A stretch of DNA of 64,000 bases, taken from positions 62,001-126,000 of the forward strand of contig JACQBG010000006.1 in NCBI GenBank assembly GCA_016194585.1, written 5' to 3'. Positions 47,581 to 56,492 of this stretch are shown piece after piece; within the stretch, counting starts at the first letter, position 1, and every line of letters starts with the position of its first letter. The notes under the pieces are model-generated. The model saw only the letters and a program-made list of their open reading frames with translations, did no database searches and had not been told where the DNA came from. This DNA comes from Gemmatimonadota bacterium (GTDB taxonomy: Bacteria; Gemmatimonadota; Gemmatimonadetes; Gemmatimonadales; Gemmatimonadaceae). Made by a program: the position numbers and the translations under genes.

Positions 47581-48891
47581 TTACGCGTAGATGCCGCGCA
47601 GGCGATGCACCGTCGCGACGCGGCTGATCGACAGCATGTACGCGGCCGTGCGCATGTTCACCTTGTGCTGCTTGGCGAGCTGCAGCACGGCGGCGAACGA
47701 GTGCTTCATGATCTCCTCGAGCCGGTCGTTGACGGTCTTCTCCGTCCAGAAGTAGCCGCCGCGGTCCTGCACCCACTCGAAGTACGAGACCGTCACGCCC
47801 CCCGCGTTGGCGAGGATGTCGGGGATCACGAAGATCCCCTTCTCGTCGAGGATCGCGTCGGCGGCGGCCGTCGTCGGTCCGTTGGCGCCTTCGCAGATGA
47901 TCTTCGCGCGGATCTTCGCCGCGTTCTTGGTCGTGATCACGTTCTCCAGCGCCGCCGGGAGCAGCACGTCCACCTCGAGCTCGAGCAGTTCCTCGTTCGA
48001 GATCGCCGTGCCCTTGCCGTAGCCCTCGAGCGTCTTGTGCTGCTTGACGTACTCGACGGCGTCGTTGACGTCGATCCCCTTCGGATTGTGCCACCCACCG
48101 GTGCGGTCGCTGATGGCGACGATCTTGCACCCCTCGCCCTGGAGCAGCTGCGCGCCGATCGAGCCGACGTTGCCGAAGCCCTGCACCGCCACCGTCGCGC
48201 CCTTCACTTCCATGCCGAGGTGCCGCAGCGCGTCGCGCGTCACGATCATGCACCCGCGCCCGGTCGCCTCGCGACGGCCGAGCGAGCCGCCCATCTCGAC
48301 GGGCTTGCCCGTGACGACCGCCGTCACCGTGTGTCCGACGCGCATCGAGTACGTGTCCATGATCCACGCCATCACGCGCTCGTTCGTGTTCACGTCCGGC
48401 GCGGGAACGTCGGAGTCCGGACCGAGCGTCGCGATGATGCCCGCCGTGTAACGCCGCGTCAGCCGCTCGAGCTCGCCGACGCTCATCTTGAGCGGGTCGC
48501 ACACGACGCCGCCCTTCGCGCCGCCGAACGGGATGTTGACCACGGCGCACTTCCATGTCATCCACGCCGCGAGCGCCGTGACTTCGTCCATCGTGACGTT
48601 CAGGTCGAACCGGATGCCGCCCTTCGCCGGCCCGCGCGAGGTGTTGTACAGCACGCGGATCCCCTGGAACACCTCCACTTCGCCGTTGTCCATCATCACC
48701 GGGATCGACACGGTGATCTGCTTCTCCGGATGGCGGAGCACCTTGTACAGCCCCGGCTCGAGATCGAGCAGCTCGGCGGCACGGTCGAATCGAGACATCA
48801 TCGCCTCGAAGGGATTCTCCTCGGACAGGAACCGGTCCTTGTCCGGGCGCATGATCTGGTGGTTCGTCGGCAGTAGAAGGTCGGGTGCCAT
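47581..48891 (-). CDS. gdhA: Glutamate dehydrogenase
   Basis: Interconverts glutamate and 2-oxoglutarate plus ammonia. The 436-residue protein has the [19 protein letters not shown] substrate region, the catalytic lysine in PFGGAKGG, and a Rossmann domain with VQGFGNVGS (about 230-240). Size and motif spacing fit hexameric bacterial NAD- or NADP-type enzymes; cofactor preference is not clear from sequence. It follows lpxK after 54 bases. Confidence 0.95.
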   Translation of the reverse strand: MAPDLLLPTNHQIMRPDKDRFLSEENPFEAMMSRFDRAAELLDLEPGLYKVLRHPEKQITVSIPVMMDNGEVEVFQGIRVLYNTSRGPAKGGIRFDLNVTMDEVTALAAWMTWKCAVVNIPFGGAKGGVVCDPLKMSVGELERLTRRYTAGIIATLGPDSDVPAPDVNTNERVMAWIMDTYSMRVGHTVTAVVTGKPVEMGGSLGRREATGRGCMIVTRDALRHLGMEVKGATVAVQGFGNVGSIGAQLLQGEGCKIVAISDRTGGWHNPKGIDVNDAVEYVKQHKTLEGYGKGTAISNEELLELEVDVLLPAALENVITTKNAAKIRAKIICEGANGPTTAAADAILDEKGIFVIPDILANAGGVTVSYFEWVQDRGGYFWTEKTVNDRLEEIMKHSFAAVLQLAKQHKVNMRTAAYMLSISRVATVHRLRGIYA

Positions 48892-48945
48892 TGTCGTCAG
48901 TCGTTGGGCCGGCGCCTGGCCGGCGTGGGTCGTGCCGTTGCGCGT

Positions 48946-49959
48946 CTACCGCGGAGCCAGCCGGGTCAGCAACGTCTCGAACGCGTCGCTCCCTTCCTCC
49001 ACGACGACACGCTGGGAAAGATACCACAACGGCGGCGCTTCGCGAGGCCACAATGGCCCCAGCTTCACCGCGTCCTTCAGCGTGCAGACGACCCGCGTTC
49101 CTCCGTCTATACGCGCGACCAGCCGCGCGATGTCGGAGGAAGTGTAGCGGTGATGGTCGGGGAAACCCGCACCCTCGACGAGCGCGCCCCCGGCGCGCAG
49201 CTGCGACTCGAACGCGCGCGGATCGCCGATCGCCGACACCGCGAGCACCGCCCGGTCGCGGAGCGTCGAGATCGTCACGGTCTGTCCCGACGCGACGTTC
49301 ACGATCGAGTCCACCGACAGGTGGACGATCGAACCCGCGGCCTCCGGCGCGAACCGCACCGCATGATGCAGCAGCTCCTTCGCCCGCAGGCGCGACGCGC
49401 TCTTTCGCGTCACGACGATCATCGCGGCACGCCGCAGCGAGGACAGCGGCTCACGCCACGGCCCCGCCGGCAACATCCGCACCGGGCCGAACCGGTCGGC
49501 GGAGAGCAGCACGATGTCGACGTCGCGATGCGCGCGCCGGTGCTGGAATCCGTCGTCGAGCACGGCGACCGTCGCGCCGTTCTCCTTCGCCCGCGAGATC
49601 CCGTCGACCCGGTCGGCGCCGACGATCACGGGGACGCCTGGATTCAACCGCGCGTGCACGAGCGGCTCGTCGCGGCCATACCCTCGCAGGACGATGGCCG
49701 GGCGGGCGCCACGCTCACGCAGCTGCCCGACGATCCATGCGGCGACGGGCGTCTTGCCGGTCCCTCCGACCGTCAGGTTGCCCACCGAGACCGTCGGCAG
49801 CGCCACCGGGTGCACCGCGAGGATGCCACGGTCGTACGCGAGATTCCGCAGCGACGTCACGCCCGCGTACGCCCAGCCGAATGGCGTGAGCACCGCGCGC
49901 GCCACGCGCGCGGCGAGGTGCCCCGACTCCCACACCTGGTCGATCAGCCGGTCAGCCAC
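48946..49959 (-). CDS. lpxK: Tetraacyldisaccharide 4'-kinase
   Basis: Phosphorylates the lipid A disaccharide precursor at the 4' position. The 337-residue protein has the Walker A-like GNLTVGGTGKTP near residue 60, an RGYGRDEP segment, and DDGFQHRR, all standard for LpxK. It begins with GTG and overlaps the DUF374 acyltransferase gene by eight bases. Last gene of the lipid A operon. Confidence 0.95.
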   Translation of the reverse strand: MADRLIDQVWESGHLAARVARAVLTPFGWAYAGVTSLRNLAYDRGILAVHPVALPTVSVGNLTVGGTGKTPVAAWIVGQLRERGARPAIVLRGYGRDEPLVHARLNPGVPVIVGADRVDGISRAKENGATVAVLDDGFQHRRAHRDVDIVLLSADRFGPVRMLPAGPWREPLSSLRRAAMIVVTRKSASRLRAKELLHHAVRFAPEAAGSIVHLSVDSIVNVASGQTVTISTLRDRAVLAVSAIGDPRAFESQLRAGGALVEGAGFPDHHRYTSSDIARLVARIDGGTRVVCTLKDAVKLGPLWPREAPPLWYLSQRVVVEEGSDAFETLLTRLAPR

Positions 49960-50605
49960 GCGCCAGCTCCTGCGTCTCGCGCATCAGCGCCTCGAACCGC
50001 GGCGCCTCCGCGGCGGCATCGCGCGCTCCGCCATCGCCCACGAACGTGGGCGCCGAGTAGGCGACGGTGAGGCGCGCGAACGGCTTCGGGATCATGAACG
50101 AGTCCCAGCTGTTCAGCCGCCACGCCCGGTCCGCATGCAACGCCAGCGCGATGACCGGGGCCCCGGCGCGTTGCGCCGCGACGATGGCGCCCGGCTGGAA
50201 GTGCATCGCGGGGCCCTGCGGACCGTCCGGCGTCACGGCGATCGCATGTCCCGCCGAGAGTTCCCGGATGAGGCCGATGAGGGCGCGCCCGCCGCCGCGC
50301 GTCGTCGAGCCGCGCACCGTGCCGCACCCGAGGCGCTCGAGCACGCGGGTGATGATCTCGCCGTCGCGATGCTCGCTCACGAGCACGACGATGCCGCGGT
50401 CCCGGTGCGACCACGCGACGGGGAGCAGCTGGCCGTGCCAGAGCGTGAACACCCACGGCTTCCCTTCCGCGACGAGCCGCCGCAGCCCCTCGTCATTGCG
50501 GAAGCGGATGCGCCACGTCATCCCGAGCAGGCGGAGGATGAAGTACCCCAGCGGCACCCCCAGCCGCACCTTCCAGTGCGAACCTGCCGCCGGCGCGCCG
50601 CTCAC
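49952..50605 (-). CDS. DUF374 lysophospholipid/lipid A acyltransferase (LpxJ-like)
   Basis: A 217-residue membrane-associated acyltransferase of the DUF374 family. It has one hydrophobic N-terminal segment, the WHGQLLPVAW block in place of the HX4D motif, HRDGEIITRVLERLG, and a TPDGPQGP segment typical of this family. DUF374 includes LpxJ, which adds secondary acyl chains to lipid A precursors in Campylobacterota. Its place between lpxB and lpxK supports a late acyltransferase role. No LpxL/LpxM-type gene is in the window. The GTG start overlaps the lpxB stop. Confidence 0.82.
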   Translation of the reverse strand: MSGAPAAGSHWKVRLGVPLGYFILRLLGMTWRIRFRNDEGLRRLVAEGKPWVFTLWHGQLLPVAWSHRDRGIVVLVSEHRDGEIITRVLERLGCGTVRGSTTRGGGRALIGLIRELSAGHAIAVTPDGPQGPAMHFQPGAIVAAQRAGAPVIALALHADRAWRLNSWDSFMIPKPFARLTVAYSAPTFVGDGGARDAAAEAPRFEALMRETQELARG

Positions 50606-51708
50606 CGCGCCATCTCCGCGGCGATCGCCGCCACCCGCGCCGATGCGCCGGGCGTGCCGAGACGGGCGCGGACGTCGGCGAGCCCGTCGAGCATCGCGCG
50701 GCGTGGCGCCGACCCCTCCACGAAGAGCGGCTCGAGGGCGTCGGCGACCCGCGCGGGTTCGAACGCATCCTGCACGAACTCCGGCGCCACCTCGCGCCCC
50801 GCGACGATGTTCAGCAGACCGATGTGCTCGATCTTCACGAGGCGCCTGGCGATCGCATAACTGAGTGCGCTCGTCCGGTAGACGATCGCGCACGGACACC
50901 CCGCGACGGCCGCCTCGAGCGTCGTCGTGCCACTCTTGCACAGCGCCACGTCGGCCGCGCGCAGCACGTCGAACGACGCCGACGCCACGAGTGGATACGG
51001 CACGCGCGACCGGTCGAGCTGGATCGTCGGCGCGACGCTCACCACGACGCGCAGGCCGGGCCGGCGCCGCTCGAGCTCCCGCGCCACGGCGAGGAAATCG
51101 TCCAGATGGCGCGCGATCTCCTGCGGGCGGCTCCCAGGGAACAGCGCCAGCACCTCCCCGTCCTCGGGGATGCCGATCCGCCGGCGCGCCTCGGCGCGGT
51201 CGGGCATGTCGGTCGCCCGGTCGAGCAGTGGATGGCCGACGAACGTGGCGTTCACGCCGTGCCGCCGCAGCAATTCCTCCTCGAACGGGAGGATCACCGC
51301 CGCCGTGCTGATGACGCGCGCCATCGTCTTCAGCCGGCCAGCGCGCCACGCCCACACCTGCGGCGTGATGTAGTAGAGCACCGGCACCCCCGCCTCGTGC
51401 GCGGCGGCGGCCACCCGCATGTTGAACCCGGGATAGTCGATCAGGATCACGAGCGCGACGTCGCCGGCGCGGATGCGGGCCGTCACGCGCCGCAGCAACC
51501 GCCAGTGCGCGGGGATATGCCGCAGCACCTCGACGAACCCCACCACCCCTTCGGCGCGCTCGAGCAGCGTGACGCCGGCCGCCGCCATCCGCTCGCCCCC
51601 GGTGCCCGTGAGCGTCAGGTCCGGCCGCGTCGCACGCAGCCGCTCCGCGAGCTTGGCGCCGTGCAGGTCGCCCGACGCCTCGCCCGCGAGGATGAGGACT
51701 TCACGCAC
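50602..51708 (-). CDS. lpxB: Lipid A disaccharide synthase
   Basis: GT19 glycosyltransferase joining lipid X to UDP-diacyl-glucosamine to form the lipid A disaccharide. The 368-residue protein opens LILAGEASGDLHGAKL, has DYPGFNMR and the YYITPQVWAWR motif, and the donor-site LFPGSRPQEI. It starts with GTG and overlaps the upstream oxidoreductase gene by eight bases. LpxH or LpxI, needed to make lipid X, is not in the window. Confidence 0.95.
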   Translation of the reverse strand: MREVLILAGEASGDLHGAKLAERLRATRPDLTLTGTGGERMAAAGVTLLERAEGVVGFVEVLRHIPAHWRLLRRVTARIRAGDVALVILIDYPGFNMRVAAAAHEAGVPVLYYITPQVWAWRAGRLKTMARVISTAAVILPFEEELLRRHGVNATFVGHPLLDRATDMPDRAEARRRIGIPEDGEVLALFPGSRPQEIARHLDDFLAVARELERRRPGLRVVVSVAPTIQLDRSRVPYPLVASASFDVLRAADVALCKSGTTTLEAAVAGCPCAIVYRTSALSYAIARRLVKIEHIGLLNIVAGREVAPEFVQDAFEPARVADALEPLFVEGSAPRRAMLDGLADVRARLGTPGASARVAAIAAEMAR

Positions 51709-52711
51709 CGGCGGGGGCGCCGCCGCGCAGCGCCGCCGCGGCCGGCATGCCGCGCTCGATGTCGCGCACGATGCGCAGCGCCACCGCGAGCGCGTCGCGC
51801 CCCGCTTCGCCCGTCACCGTCACCGGCGCCTCGCCGCGGAGCGCCGCCGAGAAGCTCTCGAGCTCCAGCCGCAGCGGCTCGCCCTCGGGGGCCTCGAGCG
51901 CGATGCGCTCGACGAACGCTTCGAGCGGCTGCGCCGACTGGGCCAGCTGGGCGAGGTTCACGTCCGACCGCATGCGGTACAGCTCGCCACTCCCGCTCGC
52001 GAGGTCGAGCGACAGGTAGCCGTTCCGCTGGAAGATCCGCAGCTTCCGCATGCGGTCCTTCGACACGCGGCTCGCCGTGATCGTGGCGACGGCGCCGTTC
52101 TCGAACGTGAGCCGCGCATTCGCGATGTCGACCGACGGCGTCAGCACCGGGATCCCGGCGGCCGACGTCTCCCGCACCTTCGCCCCCGTGAGCGTGAGCA
52201 GCAGGTCGATGTCGTGGATCATCAGGTCGAGCACCACGGCGACGTCCGACCCGCGCGGGTTGAACGGCGCCAGCCGGTCGCTGTCGATGAACAGCGGATG
52301 GTCCACGTGCGGCAGCGCGCCGCGGATCGCCCGGTTGAACCGTTCGATGTGGCCGATCTGCACGAGGCAGCCGTTCCGCCGCGCGATCTCGAGCAGCGCG
52401 TCGGCCTCCTCGAGCGTGCGCGTGATCGGCTTCTCGATGAGCACGTGCTTCCCCGCCTCGAGCGCCGCCTTCGCGACGGCGAAGTGCGCCGGTGTCGGCA
52501 CCACGATCGACACCGCCTGCACGTCGGCCAGCAGCGCTCCGTACGACGGATACGCCGTGATCCCGAGCTCGCCGGACACCTTCGCCGCCCGCTCGGGGTC
52601 CGCCTCGTAGAACCCCTTCATCACGACGCCCGGCACGTCGCGCAGGATGCGGGCGTGGTGGAACCCCAGGCTCCCCGTGCCCGCCACGCCGATCGCGATG
52701 GGGCCCGTCAT
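51701..52711 (-). CDS. Gfo/Idh/MocA oxidoreductase, GnnA-like
   Basis: NAD(P)-dependent sugar dehydrogenase of 336 residues with Rossmann motif GVAGTGSLGFHHAR and EKPITRT (the catalytic-lysine EKP motif). It lies between lpxA and lpxB, the position of gnnA in Acidithiobacillus, where GnnA oxidises UDP-GlcNAc at C3 before the aminotransferase GnnB acts. No gnnB is present here, so either it is elsewhere or this enzyme does something else in LPS synthesis. The start is the ATG overlapping the lpxA stop by four bases. Confidence 0.8.
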   Translation of the reverse strand: MTGPIAIGVAGTGSLGFHHARILRDVPGVVMKGFYEADPERAAKVSGELGITAYPSYGALLADVQAVSIVVPTPAHFAVAKAALEAGKHVLIEKPITRTLEEADALLEIARRNGCLVQIGHIERFNRAIRGALPHVDHPLFIDSDRLAPFNPRGSDVAVVLDLMIHDIDLLLTLTGAKVRETSAAGIPVLTPSVDIANARLTFENGAVATITASRVSKDRMRKLRIFQRNGYLSLDLASGSGELYRMRSDVNLAQLAQSAQPLEAFVERIALEAPEGEPLRLELESFSAALRGEAPVTVTGEAGRDALAVALRIVRDIERGMPAAAALRGGAPAGA

Positions 52712-53484
52712 ATCGTGGTGCCTCGTCCGCTCGTCTCGATGAAGTCGATCAGCGCCTGCACCTCGGCCGAGGGCTGGAGTTCCTGCCGCGCCTGGTCGAG
52801 GGCCTGCCGCACGTTCAACTCCGAACGGAAGAAGAGCCGGTACGCCTTCTTGAGCTCGGAGACGACCTCCTCGCTGAAGCCGCGTCGCTGCAACCCGACG
52901 CTGTTGAGCCCGTAGAGCTTGATCGGATTGCCGACGGCCTTCACGAACGGCGGCACGTCCTTCGCGACGCGGGACATGCCGCCGATGAACGAGTGCCGCC
53001 CCACCTTCGCGAACTGGTGCACCGCGCACAGGCCGGAGATGATCGCCCACTCCTCGATCGTGACGTGGCCGGCGAGCTGCGTGCCGTTCGACATGATCAC
53101 GTGGTCTCCCACGTGGCAGTCGTGCGCGAGGTGCACGTACGACATGATGAAACAGTGCTGGCCGACGGTCGTCTTCCACGACTGCGACGTGGCGCGGTTG
53201 ATCGTCGCGTACTCGCGGATCGTCGTGTGGTCGCCGATCTCGACGAACGTCTGCTCGCCCTTCCACTTGAGATCCTGCGGCTTGCCGCCGAGGACGCTCC
53301 CGATGCCGATCGTGACGTGCGCCCCCACCGTCACGTTCTCCTCGAGCACCGCCCGCGCCTGCAACACGCTGCCCGCGCCGAGGTGGCAGTTCGGCCCGAC
53401 GATCGCCCACGGCCCGACTTCCGCGTCGGGAGCGATCGTCGCCGTGGGGTCGACGATGGCCGTGGGATGGATGCGCGCGCTCAT
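52708..53484 (-). CDS. lpxA: UDP-N-acetylglucosamine acyltransferase
   Basis: First enzyme of lipid A synthesis, moving a 3-hydroxyacyl chain from ACP to UDP-GlcNAc. The 258-residue protein is a left-handed beta helix of hexapeptide repeats (about 1-185) with the catalytic His121 in HLAHDCHVG and a C-terminal helical part (GLQRRGFS). The ATG overlaps the lpxC-fabZ stop by four bases. The chain-length and sugar-site segment reads GNPIKLYG, unlike the E. coli GNHATPFG. Confidence 0.95.
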   Translation of the reverse strand: MSARIHPTAIVDPTATIAPDAEVGPWAIVGPNCHLGAGSVLQARAVLEENVTVGAHVTIGIGSVLGGKPQDLKWKGEQTFVEIGDHTTIREYATINRATSQSWKTTVGQHCFIMSYVHLAHDCHVGDHVIMSNGTQLAGHVTIEEWAIISGLCAVHQFAKVGRHSFIGGMSRVAKDVPPFVKAVGNPIKLYGLNSVGLQRRGFSEEVVSELKKAYRLFFRSELNVRQALDQARQELQPSAEVQALIDFIETSGRGTTI

Positions 53485-54749
53485 CGATCGCGCACCATGG
53501 CGGCCATCTCGCCCTCGCAGACGACCACGCCGTCGACCTTCGCGACCCCCGAGATGCGGCACACCATGCCGCGCACCTGCAGCATCTCCACCTCGAACCG
53601 GATCTGGTCGCCCGGACGCACCGGCTTGCGGAACTTCACGTTGTCGAGCGACATGAAGTAGACGACCTTCTTCTCCGGGTCGTCCACGCTCCCCATCAGC
53701 AGCATGCCGCCCACCTGGGCCATCGCCTCGACGATCAGCACGCCCGGCATCACCGGGTGCCCGGGAAAGTGCCCCTGGAAGAACGGCTCGTTGACCGTGA
53801 CGTTCTTGATCCCGACGATCCGCTTGTTCTCCTCGATCTCGAGGATCCGGTCCACGAGCAGGAACGGATAGCGGTGCGGGAGCACCTTCATGATGTCTTC
53901 GATGCCGAGCACTTGCTCCTCCCGATGTGCGTGCGCGAGCAATTCGCGCACGAGCGTGACGGTGCCGCGATGACTGGGTCTCGTGGCGACGATCCGCGCG
54001 CGCACCCGCCGTCCGGCGAGCGCGAGGTCTCCCACGCAATCGAGCGCCTTGTGCCGCACGAACTCGTCGTTCCAGCGCAGCGTGTTGTCGACGATGCCCT
54101 CGTCGTCGAGCACCACCGCGTTCGCCGTCGAGGCGCCCTGGATGAGCCCCCGGCCGCGCAGCATCTCCACTTCGCGCATGAACCCGAACGTGCGCGCGCC
54201 GGCCAGCTCCGCCGCGAACGTGGCCGGCGTGACCGTCCACCGCCCGCGCTGCTCCCCGATCACGGGATGCGCGAAGCTGATCGCGACGTCGAGGTCGAGC
54301 GTGTCGGACGGGTACGCCACGTACGTCGACTCGCCGTCGACGACGCGCACGCACTCCTTGATCCGCAGCTCGCGCACGCGCCCGCCGTGCTCGACCGTGC
54401 CGGCGCGCTGGAGCGCCTCGAGGAACGGCCGCGCGCTCCCGTCGAGGATCGGCGGCTCCGCGGCGTCCATCTCCACGAGCACGTCGTCGAGCTCGAGCCC
54501 CGCGATCGCGGCCAGCACGTGCTCGATCGTGTGCAGCCCGCCCTCCCCGTCGCCGAGCTGCGTGCGCCGCTCGCTCAGGATCGCGCGCTCCACGAGCGCC
54601 GGCGTCTCCGGCTGCCCCGCGAGGTCGGTGCGGCGGAACCGCACCCCCGCGTTCACCGGGGCGGGCGCGAACGTCAGGCGGCACTCCCGCCCGAGGTGCA
54701 GCCCGACGCCCGAGAGCGAGACCCGCTCGCGGATCGTCCGCCGGCTCAC
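53481..54749 (-). CDS. lpxC: LpxC-FabZ fusion: lipid A deacetylase and hydroxyacyl-ACP dehydratase
   Basis: A two-enzyme protein of 422 residues. The N-terminal half (about 1-275) is LpxC, the committed deacetylase of lipid A synthesis, with zinc-site residues His77 (HTIEH), His233 and Asp237 ([11 protein letters not shown]). The C-terminal part (about 283-422) is FabZ, the fatty-acid dehydratase, with His327 in [10 protein letters not shown] and Glu341 in VEAMAQ. Such fusions are known in several phyla, Bacteroidota among them. The GTG start overlaps the lpxD stop. Both activities compete for 3-hydroxyacyl-ACP. Confidence 0.94.
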   Translation of the reverse strand: MSRRTIRERVSLSGVGLHLGRECRLTFAPAPVNAGVRFRRTDLAGQPETPALVERAILSERRTQLGDGEGGLHTIEHVLAAIAGLELDDVLVEMDAAEPPILDGSARPFLEALQRAGTVEHGGRVRELRIKECVRVVDGESTYVAYPSDTLDLDVAISFAHPVIGEQRGRWTVTPATFAAELAGARTFGFMREVEMLRGRGLIQGASTANAVVLDDEGIVDNTLRWNDEFVRHKALDCVGDLALAGRRVRARIVATRPSHRGTVTLVRELLAHAHREEQVLGIEDIMKVLPHRYPFLLVDRILEIEENKRIVGIKNVTVNEPFFQGHFPGHPVMPGVLIVEAMAQVGGMLLMGSVDDPEKKVVYFMSLDNVKFRKPVRPGDQIRFEVEMLQVRGMVCRISGVAKVDGVVVCEGEMAAMVRDR

Positions 54750-55783
54750 ACGCCTTCCTTCGAGAGGAGCCGCTCGATGCGCTTGAGGAGGGCCGGCAGC
54801 TTCATCACCGCCGCCGACGAGCGGAGCGACTCCCGGTGCGGGCGGGCCGGATAGCCGCCCCACGTCTCCCCCGCCGGGATGTCGCTGATCACGCCGCCCT
54901 GCGCGGCGACGCGCGCCATCGCGCCGATCGTCACGTGCCCCGCGACGCCGACCTGCCCGGCGAGGATCACCCCATCCTCGACGCGGACGCTGCCAGCGAT
55001 GCCCACCTGCGACATGATGATGCACAGCCGGCCGATGCGCACGTTGTGGCCGATCTGCGTCAGATTGTCGATCTTCGTGCCGTCGCCGACGACCGTGTCG
55101 TCGATGCTGCCGCGGTCGATCGTCACGTTCGCGCCGATCTCGACGTCGTGCCCGATGACGACCGTGCCGACCTGCGGCACCTTCTGGTGCGCACCGTCGC
55201 GGAAGACGAACCCGAACCCGTCGCCCCCGATCCGCGCGCCGCTGTGCACGATCACGCGGTCGCCGACGGTGACGCCGTCGTGGATCGTCACCTGAGCGAA
55301 CAGCCGCACGTCGTCACCGAGCGTCGCGCCCGCCCCGACGACGCAGTGCGGTCCGATCCACGCGCGTGCGCCCAGCCTCGCCCCGTCCTCGATCACGGCG
55401 TACGGCTCGATGCGCGCGTCGGCCGGCACGTGCGCCGTCGGCGCGACGACGGCGGTCGGGTGCACGCCCGGCACGCGCGATGGCGCGACGTACAACATCT
55501 GGAGGATCGCCGCCAAGGCATCGCCCGGCTTCGGTACGATGACGCGCGCCGCGCACCGCCCGGGCAACTCGGCGAGCTCCGGCGCCACGAGTACGACGCC
55601 CGCCGTCGACTGCGCGAAGACGTCGGAGTACTTCGACGTGCCGAAGAAGCTCACGTCACGCGGGCCGGCTCGGTCGAGGGCCCCCGCCCGGTTCACCACC
55701 ACGCTCCCGTCGCCGACGAGCGTGCCATGCACCGCCGCGGCGATCGCCGCGGCGGTCATCCCCTGGGTCGATCCGGTGGTCAT
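54746..55783 (-). CDS. lpxD: UDP-3-O-acylglucosamine N-acyltransferase
   Basis: Third step of lipid A synthesis: adds the N-linked 3-hydroxyacyl chain. The 345-residue protein has an N-terminal uridine-binding domain (about 1-100, with [11 protein letters not shown]) and a hexapeptide left-handed helix (about 105-310) with catalytic His246 in QIGHNVRIG. The ATG at 55,783 starts MTTGSTQG; a second in-frame ATG is eight codons later, and a longer upstream frame is improbable. It follows ompH after 43 bases. Confidence 0.93.
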   Translation of the reverse strand: MTTGSTQGMTAAAIAAAVHGTLVGDGSVVVNRAGALDRAGPRDVSFFGTSKYSDVFAQSTAGVVLVAPELAELPGRCAARVIVPKPGDALAAILQMLYVAPSRVPGVHPTAVVAPTAHVPADARIEPYAVIEDGARLGARAWIGPHCVVGAGATLGDDVRLFAQVTIHDGVTVGDRVIVHSGARIGGDGFGFVFRDGAHQKVPQVGTVVIGHDVEIGANVTIDRGSIDDTVVGDGTKIDNLTQIGHNVRIGRLCIIMSQVGIAGSVRVEDGVILAGQVGVAGHVTIGAMARVAAQGGVISDIPAGETWGGYPARPHRESLRSSAAVMKLPALLKRIERLLSKEGV

Positions 55784-55826
55784 GCGGTGGTGGACCGCGA
55801 TCGCAGCCGGCGCGAACCGGGCGGCC

Positions 55827-56477
55827 TTACTCGCCGCTCGGCTTCTTGGTGGGCGCGGCCGGCGGCTTGATCCCGGCCGGCGCCGCGATCGGCGCACCCG
55901 CGGGCTTCGCCGGCACCGCCGACTTCGCGGCGATCTTCGGGTTCGGCATCGTCCGCAGCTTCGCGATCACGCGATCGGAGATGTCGAGGTTCTTGTCGGC
56001 CGCCACGATCCCGGCGCCGCCGGCCACGTCGAAGATGAACGTGTAGCCGCCTTCGACGCGGATGTCCTCGAGCACCATCTTGATCTGGTCGAGCAAGGGC
56101 TGCATCAACTCCTGCTCGCGGCGCTGGGCCTGCTGCTCCATCTCGTTCGATCGCGTCTGCGCCTCGGCCTGCCGCTCCTGCAGCGTCTTCGTGCGCGCGT
56201 CCTTCTGCGCCTGCGTGAGCGTCGCCTGCACCTTCTGGAACTCGGCGAACGAGGCGAGCAGCGCGTCGTTCATCTTCTTCGCCGAGTCCTGCAGCACGGC
56301 GAGCTCCTTCTGGAACTGCGAGTCGATCGGCGCGCGGCCGGGCGCGGCGTTCATGATCGCCGAGCTGTTGACGTACGCGAACTTCGGCATCGCGGCCGAG
56401 GTCCCCTGCGCGACGGCGGGCGCCGCGGCGAGAGCGAGGAACGAGACGGCGCCGAGCGCCCGGACGAACGAGGACAT
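55827..56477 (-). CDS. skp: OmpH/Skp-family periplasmic chaperone
   Basis: Periplasmic holdase that keeps outer-membrane proteins soluble on the way to BamA. The 216-residue protein has a signal peptide (about 1-23, AVA-QG), the [10 protein letters not shown] beta segment, a long charged coiled coil (about 50-135) and a [12 protein letters not shown] segment. The C-terminus adds about 40 residues rich in Pro, Ala and Lys, unusual for Skp. It lies between bamA and lpxD, the usual place. Confidence 0.88.
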   Translation of the reverse strand: MSSFVRALGAVSFLALAAAPAVAQGTSAAMPKFAYVNSSAIMNAAPGRAPIDSQFQKELAVLQDSAKKMNDALLASFAEFQKVQATLTQAQKDARTKTLQERQAEAQTRSNEMEQQAQRREQELMQPLLDQIKMVLEDIRVEGGYTFIFDVAGGAGIVAADKNLDISDRVIAKLRTMPNPKIAAKSAVPAKPAGAPIAAPAGIKPPAAPTKKPSGE

Positions 56478-56492
56478 TGGAACTCCGGAGGA

